Of a stretch of 6,455 nucleotides of DNA, positions 1-6,242 are shown piece after piece. The position numbers were made by a program, and so were the translations under genes. Source of the stretch: Chloroflexia bacterium (lineage in GTDB: Bacteria > Chloroflexota > Chloroflexia > Thermomicrobiales > UBA6265); assembly GCA_013698305.1 (NCBI GenBank), contig JACCVC010000092.1:1-6455 (forward strand), read 5' to 3'. The notes under the pieces were generated by a model. It saw only the letters and a program-made list of their open reading frames with translations, did no database searches and had not been told where the DNA came from. How positions within the stretch are numbered: the first letter of the stretch is position 1; each line of letters starts with the position of its first letter.

Positions 1-611
<611 letters not shown>

Positions 612-659
612 CGGTGAACCTCCAAAAGGAACTCGAGGTGGCTCGCGGAAGCAGAAGCC

Positions 660-686
660 AACCCCGCCCTAAAACGGGGCGGGGTT
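660..686 (-). terminator. GC-rich hairpin, probable terminator after the C39-like gene
   Basis: A perfect 10-bp inverted repeat (AACCCCGCCC / GGGCGGGGTT) encloses a 7-nt loop. It begins 29 bp beyond the stop codon of the C39-like gene and lies 49 bp before the HDAC start. In the minus direction it is followed by GGCTTCTGCTTCC, which has no real T tract, so it is not a textbook intrinsic terminator. It may partly terminate, protect the 3' end, or sit in the HDAC leader. Confidence 0.5.
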
Positions 687-714
687 ACGTTTACGTCAGC
701 ATACTGAGTTCGAT

Positions 715-1803
715 CTATCGGGAAACGCCGAGGGCCATGCCGTCCATCACGTTCCACATCCACATGAAGTCGCCCCAGCTGTAGTACTTGTACTCGCCGG
801 TGCCGGGGTCGGACAGGTACACACCGCCATCATCGTACCCGTAGGCGACCATGACGTGCATGTACGGAGTCAGCTGAAATCGAGTCCCATCGGCGGCATA
901 GTCGTCGAAGCTGGTATCTCCAGCCAGTCCGAGCCAGACGAGGGTGGGGCGTCCCATATCGATCGAGTCGGTGAGTTCCGCGCTGCTTCCGGCGCCGTAA
1001 AAGAGATGTCCCTTGAACCCGAACTGGCTCAACGCGGGCGCCAGCGGCGCAGCGTAGATGCCGTAGTCGTCGGTGCCCCCCCAGGCGCCGGTGATGTCGC
1101 CGCGATAGCCCTGGTGCGGATTCTCGGAGAGTGGCACGACGGCATCGAATTGGTACTCGTTGGTCCATGCGCCGAGCGCGCCGGTCGCGATCGAGAGCGC
1201 AGCGTACTCGCAGCTGAGCCCGCGTTGCTGCTGGTACGTCCAGACGTTCGGGATCATCACCGCGCTGCTGGAGCCGCTCCCTCCGGATGTTGCCGAGGAG
1301 AGCGCCGACGTGAGCGAGGAAGTCGACCGGCCGGGCGACGCTGCCGGCGAACTGGCCCGGACCGGAGAGACGGCGCCGTCCATGGTAAGGAGAGCGCTGT
1401 TGCCGGAGCAGCCTCCATCGGTGATCCGGATCGTCTTGCCGCCGAGATAGGAGCCGTTGACCACCACTTCCATCCAGGTCTTGGCGCCGTTCCAACCCGC
1501 GCTGGTGTCCAGCGCGAGCCACGCGACACCGGAGCCATTCGTCGTCGCGCGATCGACGGAGAGGACATCGCCGGACGCGTCTTCCGACAAGGCGATGGAC
1601 ACATCCACTCCCGACGCCGCGTCTCCTCCTGATTGCACTTCGACGCTCACGTCGACGACACAGCCCACTCCTGGAGTTGTTGTCGCAATATCGACCCACG
1701 CCGTCGCGTTTTGCGCAGCCGCTGATCTGGCGATCATCAGTAGCGGCGCTATCGCCATCAGCACGGCTATGCCGGTGATGATCGTTTTCCCTCGTTCTTT
1801 CAT
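715..1803 (-). CDS. Secreted C39-like cysteine peptidase with N-terminal beta domain
   Basis: The predicted exported protein has 362 residues. Residues 1-30 are a signal peptide: basic start (KERGK), hydrophobic core, and SAAAQ cleavage region. Residues ~33-132 are rich in Val/Thr/Gly and look like an Ig-like beta domain, with Cys48 and Cys132 near its ends as a possible disulfide. Residues ~133-183 are a Ser/Ala/Gly/Pro linker. Residues ~185-362 match the C39-like papain fold (Peptidase_C39_2 type): Gln191-193 as oxyanion candidates, nucleophile Cys198 in LSCEYAAL, His316 in YMHVMVAYGYDD and Asp332 in LSDPGTGEY, then an aromatic tail. I chose ATG 1801-1803 because GGGGGA (1808-1813) lies just upstream; an in-frame TTG at 1813-1815 lacks a ribosome binding site. 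The role could be cell-wall or peptide hydrolysis outside the cell; the substrate is unknown. It appears to be a single-gene unit with its own leader. Confidence 0.82.
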   Translation of the reverse strand: MKERGKTIITGIAVLMAIAPLLMIARSAAAQNATAWVDIATTTPGVGCVVDVSVEVQSGGDAASGVDVSIALSEDASGDVLSVDRATTNGSGVAWLALDTSAGWNGAKTWMEVVVNGSYLGGKTIRITDGGCSGNSALLTMDGAVSPVRASSPAASPGRSTSSLTSALSSATSGGSGSSSAVMIPNVWTYQQQRGLSCEYAALSIATGALGAWTNEYQFDAVVPLSENPHQGYRGDITGAWGGTDDYGIYAAPLAPALSQFGFKGHLFYGAGSSAELTDSIDMGRPTLVWLGLAGDTSFDDYAADGTRFQLTPYMHVMVAYGYDDGGVYLSDPGTGEYKYYSWGDFMWMWNVMDGMALGVSR

Positions 1804-1994
1804 GGATTCCCCCAATCCTGTTATCTGGACTCTGGTCGATGCGCAACAGCATGACCGTCAGAGTCAATGCGCACGCCATCACCCGCGCCTCTTTCGGGCG
1901 GCTCATACGTGTACGTACACACATGCTCGCACGCCAGTGACAATTTGACAAGCGCAGGAAGAGTCTTTATCTGGACTGACGCGCTGAAAGTGAA
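1804..1994 (-). promoter_or_regulatory. Leader/intergenic region upstream of the C39-like gene
   Basis: These 191 bases hold no supported gene. On the minus strand TTCACT (1989-1994) and GATAAA (1966-1971), 17 bp apart, are a weak candidate promoter (4/6 matches each), which would give a leader of about 155 nt. The region also contains a 12-bp palindrome (1909-1920) and an 11-bp direct repeat TTATCTGGACT at 1821-1831 and 1967-1977. The promoter is inferred only from sequence. Confidence 0.3.
1909..1920. promoter_or_regulatory. 12-bp perfect palindrome, possible operator
   Basis: GTGTACGTACAC is its own reverse complement. It lies about 106 bp upstream of the ATG of the C39-like gene and downstream of the weak candidate promoter, a position where a dimeric repressor could act. 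No known operator consensus is claimed. Confidence 0.3.
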
Positions 1995-3218
1995 CTAAAG
2001 GTCTTCACCGTGGAAATGCTGGCGCGCAGATTCGTCGGCGACCAGCGATTCGGGTCCGGTGGCGAAGATTCCCGCGAAGCCACCGGCAGATGGATCTTGC
2101 TCGCGGGCACGGGCGACCTGCTCGCGACGTCGCTCGATTTCCGGCCCGTGGCCTACCACCAGCGGCGCGACCCACTGCGCGTGCGCCCGGAGAACACCGT
2201 GATCACGCGCTCGAGCGGAGGCGAACGCCTGCGGCACCATGGACCAATCGTAGGTATCGCGCAAGCGATCTGTCAAGTCTCGGATGTCCCGGAAGACGAG
2301 CGAAAGTCCATGCCCCTGGCTGGGGTCGTTGGAACCGGCGGCGTCGCCGATCAGGACGGTTTGTGGACCGTGGGCAACGCTGGCGAGCGTTTCCGAGTTC
2401 GGGAAGAATCCAACTGGGCCGGCGGATTCGAGGGTGCTCGCTGTGCCATCCGGAACCACCCTTTGGAGCCGCGCCAGCAACCCTTGCGGTTGGTCGGACG
2501 AACGCAAGCTCTCTGCTTCGAGGTTGGAGCAGACGTAATATACCCGGCTCGTCCCGCAAGATTGTGGAAACACCATTGCGAACCCGCCGTCGAACAGCGC
2601 CTGATGGGCTGAGTCATCAGGTAGGTCGAATCCCGTCAGCAATGCTCCGCCAATCGCGTGATGCGGAGCATCGGTGACGCCCTTGCCCCCGAGCGCCTTG
2701 CGGGTGAGCGAATGGTCGCCGTCCGCGCCGACCAGCAGTTTGGGACGGAGTGTTGTGACCGTGTCACCGAGGGAGATGTCGACTTCGGGGCGTCCCTCCG
2801 GCCAGTTGATGCCGAGCACGGAGGCGGGTCGCAGGACCGTCACGCCTCTCCCCAGCGCCTCAGCCAGAAGGGCGTCCTGGAGCCGGGGATGCTGGACGCT
2901 CAATTCTCCGAGGGCATCGGGGAAGTCGTCGCACCAGCGGTAGGGATCGCCAGGAGCTCGGTCCTGGTATTTGGTCCAGAATGGCAGGACACGGGCGTCA
3001 GCGCGGCTGATGGCAACATCGAGCAAACCTGTAGCGTCCATCTCCCGCACACCCCACGGGTGGATACTTTCGCCCCGGATGCGGTCGCGGAACGCCGGGC
3101 TGCGTTCGATCAAGGTCACGCCAAACCCGGCGCGGGCGAGGACGGTGGCCAGACCGCTCCCAGCGATTCCGCCGCCGATGATGAGGATATCGGGCCTGGA
3201 AGAAGACGATAGGGTCAT
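1995..3218 (-). CDS. FAD-dependent monooxygenase (group A, PHBH-like)
   Basis: This 407-residue cytoplasmic flavoprotein belongs to the class that uses NAD(P)H and O2 to hydroxylate or epoxidise a small organic substrate (UbiH/PHBH superfamily, FAD_binding_3). Visible motifs are the N-terminal Rossmann GGGIAGSG (Gly15, Gly17, Gly20) with acidic Glu38 ending beta-2, the RGESIHPWG block (48-56), the DG motif LVGADGDHSLTRKALG (162-177) and the GD motif IGDAAGSNDPSQGHG (290-304). The length fits the family. In the GD motif the His often found after GDAA is replaced by Gly-Ser-Asn. The start is the ATG at 3216-3218; its ribosome binding site is weak. It lies 60 bp downstream of the four-helix membrane protein on the same strand, so the two may be one transcript. 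The substrate cannot be named from sequence: a quinone precursor, isoprenoid or aromatic compound are all possible. Confidence 0.9.
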   Translation of the reverse strand: MTLSSSSRPDILIIGGGIAGSGLATVLARAGFGVTLIERSPAFRDRIRGESIHPWGVREMDATGLLDVAISRADARVLPFWTKYQDRAPGDPYRWCDDFPDALGELSVQHPRLQDALLAEALGRGVTVLRPASVLGINWPEGRPEVDISLGDTVTTLRPKLLVGADGDHSLTRKALGGKGVTDAPHHAIGGALLTGFDLPDDSAHQALFDGGFAMVFPQSCGTSRVYYVCSNLEAESLRSSDQPQGLLARLQRVVPDGTASTLESAGPVGFFPNSETLASVAHGPQTVLIGDAAGSNDPSQGHGLSLVFRDIRDLTDRLRDTYDWSMVPQAFASARARDHGVLRAHAQWVAPLVVGHGPEIERRREQVARAREQDPSAGGFAGIFATGPESLVADESARQHFHGEDL

Positions 3219-3242
3219 GGTGAGTCCGAAGCTCTATCTTGC

Positions 3243-3277
3243 GGCCTTTGGGCCACCGGGCAGACACAGGGTCTGCC
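3243..3277 (-). terminator. Tandem hairpins between membrane protein and flavoprotein genes
   Basis: One base after the stop codon of the four-helix protein gene, GGCAGAC/GTCTGCC (3259-3265 and 3271-3277) forms a 7-bp stem with a 5-nt loop. It is followed on the minus strand by a short GGCC-CAAA-GGCC hairpin (3243-3254). No T tract follows either one. They may attenuate or process a shared transcript rather than fully end it. Confidence 0.35.
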
Positions 3278-3278
3278 T

Positions 3279-3644
3279 CTACGTGTTGGTTTCGCCGATG
3301 ATGTAGGCTGCCAGCACGATCGCCAGCGTGACGACGTTGGCGATGGCGCCGATGCGCCCGGCCTTGCGGGTGTCCGGTTCCTTGCTTCCCAAAGCATGTT
3401 CCGCGCCGATGGGAATGATTGCCAGCAGGGCGATAATGAAGTGGATCGCTGGAATGTCCTGGCCGTCACCGAGCAGCGAGAATCCCAGCATGATCTGGAC
3501 AAGGACCAGGGTCGCGGCGCCGAAAGAGACAGGTCGCTGCCAGGACTGCATCGGTCGGCCCACCGCCATGCGGACATTGAGCGCCAGCACCACGATGTAG
3601 CCGACAATGATCAACGTGCCGACGGTGCTGTGAAGTGCGGTCAT
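3279..3644 (-). CDS. Small four-helix membrane protein of unknown function
   Basis: I do not recognise the family. The 121-residue protein has four hydrophobic segments: about residues 6-27, 39-58, 64-83 and 97-117. The first two are separated by a basic loop (RMAVGRPMQSWQRP) and the third and fourth by a polar loop (SKEPDTRKAGR), so it is predicted to be integral to the inner membrane. Three histidines (His5 at the start of helix 1, His68 and His83 around helix 3) and Gln50 in helix 2 sit in or near helices, a pattern also seen in small heme- or quinone-binding bundles; that reading is inference. The start is the ATG at 3642-3644, with a strong AGGAGGA (3655-3661) and 10-nt spacing. An in-frame GTG at 3789-3791 would add 49 hydrophilic residues and has no support. 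It lies upstream of the flavoprotein gene on the same strand. Confidence 0.75.
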   Translation of the reverse strand: MTALHSTVGTLIIVGYIVVLALNVRMAVGRPMQSWQRPVSFGAATLVLVQIMLGFSLLGDGQDIPAIHFIIALLAIIPIGAEHALGSKEPDTRKAGRIGAIANVVTLAIVLAAYIIGETNT

Positions 3645-3812
3645 CGTGTAGAAATCCTCCTGCCAGAAGCAGCTGGTGTCGCTTAGGCGAGTCACGTTCG
3701 TCGGTCTCGACGATCCGATCTCGTCGCTTGCAGTGTAGTCCAGAGGCGGTCGCCATCGACGCGAGACATGGGCAGCCTTGCGGAGATTCACGCCGTTGGA
3801 TATGGTGCGATA

Positions 3813-3823
3813 TTGACGGTCAA
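3813..3823. promoter_or_regulatory. Inverted repeat TTGAC-G-GTCAA, possible operator
   Basis: This is a perfect 5-1-5 inverted repeat in the middle of the divergent region, placing a -35-like TTGAC(C/G) on both strands. It is a candidate site for a regulator or a shared promoter element. No regulator family is implied. Confidence 0.3.
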
Positions 3824-3832
3824 GTGTCGTGT

Positions 3833-3851
3833 TCGAGATTTGTATACTCGA
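3833..3851. promoter_or_regulatory. Inverted repeat TCGAG-N9-CTCGA around -10-like TATACT
   Basis: The arms TCGAG (3833-3837) and CTCGA (3847-3851) flank a 9-bp AT-rich spacer, overlapping the best acs -10 candidate TATACT (3843-3848). A protein bound here would cover the putative acs promoter. The arms are short, so chance is possible. Confidence 0.25.
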
Positions 3852-3890
3852 CCTTGCAGATGGTGACCTCCCTGGGGCGGTCTAGTTAAA

Positions 3891-3925
3891 CGCGATGCAA
3901 CTCGCGATCAGACGCGAATGTCGCG
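3891..3925 (+). promoter_or_regulatory. Structured acs leader with alternating CGCGA/TCGCG arms
   Basis: Four complementary arms occur in order: CGCGA (3891-3895), TCGCG (3902-3906), CGCGA (3913-3917) and TCGCG (3921-3925). They can fold as two neighbouring hairpins, or the inner or outer pair can form instead, so mutually exclusive structures are possible about 60-90 nt before the acs start codon. No known riboswitch is recognised. Confidence 0.3.
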
Positions 3926-3983
3926 ACCAGGCAGGCGCCCACATCCGCTGTCGTGAGTTGGGCGAGAGGGAGAATGAGCATTC

Positions 3984-5957
3984 ATGAGCAATGACAACGA
4001 GCAACAGGGCGCGACAATCGAGGCGCTGTTTGGCGAAGACCGGACGTTTCCGCCCTCCGCGGAGTTCACGGCCAGCGCCCTGATCTCGGACCCGGCTATC
4101 TACGAGCAAGCGGAGCAGGATTTCGAGGGATTCTGGGCGGAGCAGGCGGAGTCGCTGTCCTGGTTCAAAAAATGGGACAGCGTTCTGGAGTGGGACGCTC
4201 CATTTGCCAAATGGTTCTCCGGGGGAACGCTCAACGTGTCTTGCAACTGTCTCGACCGTCATGTCGAGGCGGGGAATGGTGACCGCGTTGCCTACTACTG
4301 GGAGGGCGAGCCCGGCGACCGGATGCAGATCACTTACGCCGAGATGCTGGCTCAGGTCTGCAAGGCGGCGAATGCGCTGAAGGAGCTCGGTGTCCAGCGG
4401 GGCGATCGGGTCGCGATCTACATGCCGATGATCCTGGAGCTGCCGATCGCGATGCTGGCGTGCGCGAGGATCGGCGCGCCGCACACCGTCGTGTTCGGCG
4501 GGTTCAGCGCTGAGGCGCTACGGGACCGCATCAACGACGCCGAGGCGAAGCTGGTGATCACCGCCGATGGAGGATTTCGGCGAGGCGAGCCGTCCGGTTT
4601 GAAGCCGAACGTCGACCTTGCGCTGCAAGGCACCTCGACGATCGAGCATGTGCTGGTGGCGAAGCGGACCGGCCAGCCTATTTCGATGGCCGAGGACCGC
4701 GATATCTGGTGGCACGACGCGGTGGAGCGACAATCCGACGATTGTCCGCCCGAGGAAATGGAGAGCGAGGACCTGCTCTACCTGCTCTACACCTCGGGGA
4801 CGACCGCCAAGCCCAAGGGAATCGTGCATTCGACGGCAGGGTACCTGCTGGGCGTGTCCTGGACGCACAGGCATGTGTTCGACCTTCGACCGGACGAGGA
4901 CATCTATTGGTGCGCGGCTGACATCGGCTGGGTGACCGGTCACTCCTACATTGTCTATGGTCCGCTGGCGAACGGAACCTCCAGCGTGATGTATGAGGGG
5001 ACACCGACGTTTCCGGGACCGGACCGCTGGTGGGAAATCATCGACCGGTACAACGTGTCGATTCTCTACACCGCGCCGACCGCGATCCGGGCGCACATGA
5101 AGGAAGGGCACCAGCATACCGAGGGGCACGATCTCTCGTCGCTGCGGGTGCTAGGGACGGTCGGGGAGCCGATCAACCCCGAGGCGTGGATTTGGTACCA
5201 CAAGCACATCGGCGGCGAGAGGGCGCCGATCGTCGACACCTGGTGGCAGACAGAGACCGGCGCGATCATGATCTCGCCGTTGCCCGGCGTGACGACGACC
5301 AAGCCGGGTTCCGCGACGTTCCCCCTGCCGGGTATCTCGGCGGACATCGTCGACGAGCAGGGCAACTCTGTTCCGTTTGGCTCTGGTGGATATCTTGTCC
5401 TGCGGAAGCCGTGGCCGTCGATGCTGCGCGGCATCTACGGTGATCCTGAGCGGTTCGCGGAAACCTACTGGAGCAAGTACGAAGGGATGTATTTCCCCGG
5501 CGACGGCGCCAAGCGAGACGAAGACGGCTACTACTGGCTGCTTGGTCGGGTGGATGATGTGATGAACATCTCCGGGCACCGGCTCAGCACCACCGAGATC
5601 GAGAGCGCGCTGGTGTCGCATGACCTGGTGGCGGAGGCGGCAGTGGTCGGGCAACCTGATCCGTTGACCGGTGAGGCGATCTTCGCGTTCGTGACGTTGA
5701 AGAGCCGGGCGGATGTCAACGAGGACTTCGCCGCGGAGTTGCGCGCCTGGGTTGGCGACAAGATCAGCCCGATAGCGAAACCGAAGCGGCTCATGTTCAC
5801 GCCGGACCTGCCCAAGACGCGGTCCGGCAAGATCATGCGGCGGCTGCTGCGGGATATCGCCTCGGGCCAAAAGCTGGGGGATACGACGACGCTGGCTGAT
5901 GCCGGGGTGGTCGAGCAAATCCAGTCGGCGTCGCTTGAGGCGAAGGACGACGAGTAG
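3984..5957 (+). CDS. acs: Acetyl-CoA synthetase (AMP-forming)
   Basis: The 657-residue cytoplasmic enzyme activates acetate with ATP to acetyl-AMP and transfers it to CoA, feeding acetate into central metabolism; length is typical for Acs. Residues ~36-94 match the Acs N-terminal domain. The ATP P-loop YTSGTTAKPKGI is at 269-280. ADIGWVTGHSYIVYGPL (312-328) and GEPINPEAW (394-402) are Acs signatures. DTWWQTETG (418-426) carries the acetate-pocket tryptophan that separates Acs from longer-chain acyl-CoA synthetases. The hinge motif GRVDDVMNISGHRL is at 521-534. The C-terminal PKTRSGKIMRR (610-620) contains Lys616, the catalytic lysine that is the usual reversible acetylation site. The start is the ATG at 3984. 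A nearby ATG at 3974 is in another frame and ends after six codons. The gene appears to be a single-gene unit. The P-loop has Ala in place of the third Gly of the usual motif, which I believe is a tolerated variant. Confidence 0.97.
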   Translation: MSNDNEQQGATIEALFGEDRTFPPSAEFTASALISDPAIYEQAEQDFEGFWAEQAESLSWFKKWDSVLEWDAPFAKWFSGGTLNVSCNCLDRHVEAGNGDRVAYYWEGEPGDRMQITYAEMLAQVCKAANALKELGVQRGDRVAIYMPMILELPIAMLACARIGAPHTVVFGGFSAEALRDRINDAEAKLVITADGGFRRGEPSGLKPNVDLALQGTSTIEHVLVAKRTGQPISMAEDRDIWWHDAVERQSDDCPPEEMESEDLLYLLYTSGTTAKPKGIVHSTAGYLLGVSWTHRHVFDLRPDEDIYWCAADIGWVTGHSYIVYGPLANGTSSVMYEGTPTFPGPDRWWEIIDRYNVSILYTAPTAIRAHMKEGHQHTEGHDLSSLRVLGTVGEPINPEAWIWYHKHIGGERAPIVDTWWQTETGAIMISPLPGVTTTKPGSATFPLPGISADIVDEQGNSVPFGSGGYLVLRKPWPSMLRGIYGDPERFAETYWSKYEGMYFPGDGAKRDEDGYYWLLGRVDDVMNISGHRLSTTEIESALVSHDLVAEAAVVGQPDPLTGEAIFAFVTLKSRADVNEDFAAELRAWVGDKISPIAKPKRLMFTPDLPKTRSGKIMRRLLRDIASGQKLGDTTTLADAGVVEQIQSASLEAKDDE

Positions 5958-5973
5958 CTATCTGTTGAAGGCA

Positions 5974-6000
5974 CGTCTGCGAATCGTGCATATGCAGACG
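5974..6000. terminator. Hairpin between convergent acs and small ORF
   Basis: CGTCTGC (5974-5980) and GCAGACG (5994-6000) form a perfect 7-bp stem with a 13-nt loop in the 51-bp gap between two convergent stop codons. An alternative stem TCGTGC (5984-5989) / GCACGA (6002-6007) competes with it. The position suits a bidirectional terminator, but neither side has a T tract. Confidence 0.4.
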
Positions 6001-6008
6001 AGCACGAA

Positions 6009-6146
6009 CTACATCAGCAGCACCAGCGCGGACAGGCCGCCGCCAACGATGATCACGAACGCGAGCGGCAGCATGATTCCCATCATCGATGCCTTGTCGA
6101 AGCCCAGTGAGTAGATCCCGGTCATTTCCTTGATGCGCTCCAACAT
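6009..6146 (-). CDS. 45-residue single-pass membrane protein, function unknown
   Basis: A complete small gene with a start ATG at 6144-6146, a good AGAGAGGA ribosome binding site (6154-6161, 7-nt spacing) and a TAG stop at 6009-6011. The product begins MLERIKEMTGIYSLGFDKAS, a charged and probably amphipathic segment. It is followed by a hydrophobic stretch from about residue 21 to the C-terminus (MMGIMLPLAFVIIVGGGLSA, then LVLLM) containing a GGG kink, long enough to cross the membrane once. I do not recognise it. Such proteins often act as accessory subunits of membrane complexes, but nothing here names a partner. It lies 96 bp downstream of lysS on the same strand and converges with acs. 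Support comes from the ribosome binding site and the protein-like polarity; being so short, it could still be a chance frame. Confidence 0.6.
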   Translation of the reverse strand: MLERIKEMTGIYSLGFDKASMMGIMLPLAFVIIVGGGLSALVLLM

Positions 6147-6242
6147 GTGATTGTCCTCTCTCGCACGAAGCGTCGACCGCCCTGAACGACCGGCGTTGCA
6201 ATGGTACAGCGTCCCTTGAATCGACTTGATTGTAGCTGAGCG
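6147..6242 (-). promoter_or_regulatory. Intergenic region between lysS and the small membrane protein gene
   Basis: These 96 bases contain the small gene's ribosome binding site. I see no strong hairpin to terminate lysS, so read-through is plausible. A weak -10-like TACCAT occurs on the minus strand at about 6199-6204, without a convincing -35 element. Confidence 0.25.

Larger units (their letters stand above)
3645..3983. promoter_or_regulatory. Divergent intergenic region between membrane protein gene and acs
   Basis: These 339 bases hold no supported gene. They should contain promoters for both directions. A central GTATAC (3842-3847) gives -10-like hexamers on both strands (TATACT plus, TATACA minus), but no good -35 lies 16-18 bp away on either. 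TTGACG at 3813-3818 is 24 bp from TATACT, which is too far for a standard promoter. Further right is the structured acs leader. The acs ribosome binding site is probably GAGGGAG (3966-3972), with a rather long 11-nt spacing to the ATG. Confidence 0.5.

Noticed and set aside
1804..1815. TTG start at 1815 for the C39-like protein
   Set aside because: There is no ribosome binding site before the TTG, whereas GGGGGA sits just before ATG 1803, which also gives a standard signal peptide.
856..1948. Open frames on the plus strand opposite the C39-like gene
   Set aside because: They are antisense to a supported gene, have no recognisable domain, and their composition reflects the opposite-strand codon bias.
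830..1951. Long open frame on the minus strand overlapping the C39-like gene in another frame
   Set aside because: Its product is extremely Arg-rich and low in hydrophobic residues, typical of a shifted frame in GC-rich DNA. The overlapping frame has a signal peptide and a recognisable catalytic domain.
2010..3212. Plus-strand open frames opposite the flavoprotein gene
   Set aside because: They are antisense to a full-length FAD monooxygenase with all its motifs; no domain or ribosome binding site supports them.
3645..3791. N-terminal extension of the four-helix protein from a GTG at 3789-3791
   Set aside because: The extra 49 residues are hydrophilic and irregular, and the internal ATG at 3644 has a strong AGGAGGA site.
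4788..4823. Gly to Ala change in the Acs P-loop (SGTTAKPKG)
   Set aside because: It is probably a natural variant in Acs homologues rather than an inactivating change, since all other Acs motifs are intact.
4518..5918. Long minus-strand open frames opposite acs
   Set aside because: They are antisense to an intact 657-residue Acs; their products are rich in Arg, Pro and His without recognisable motifs.
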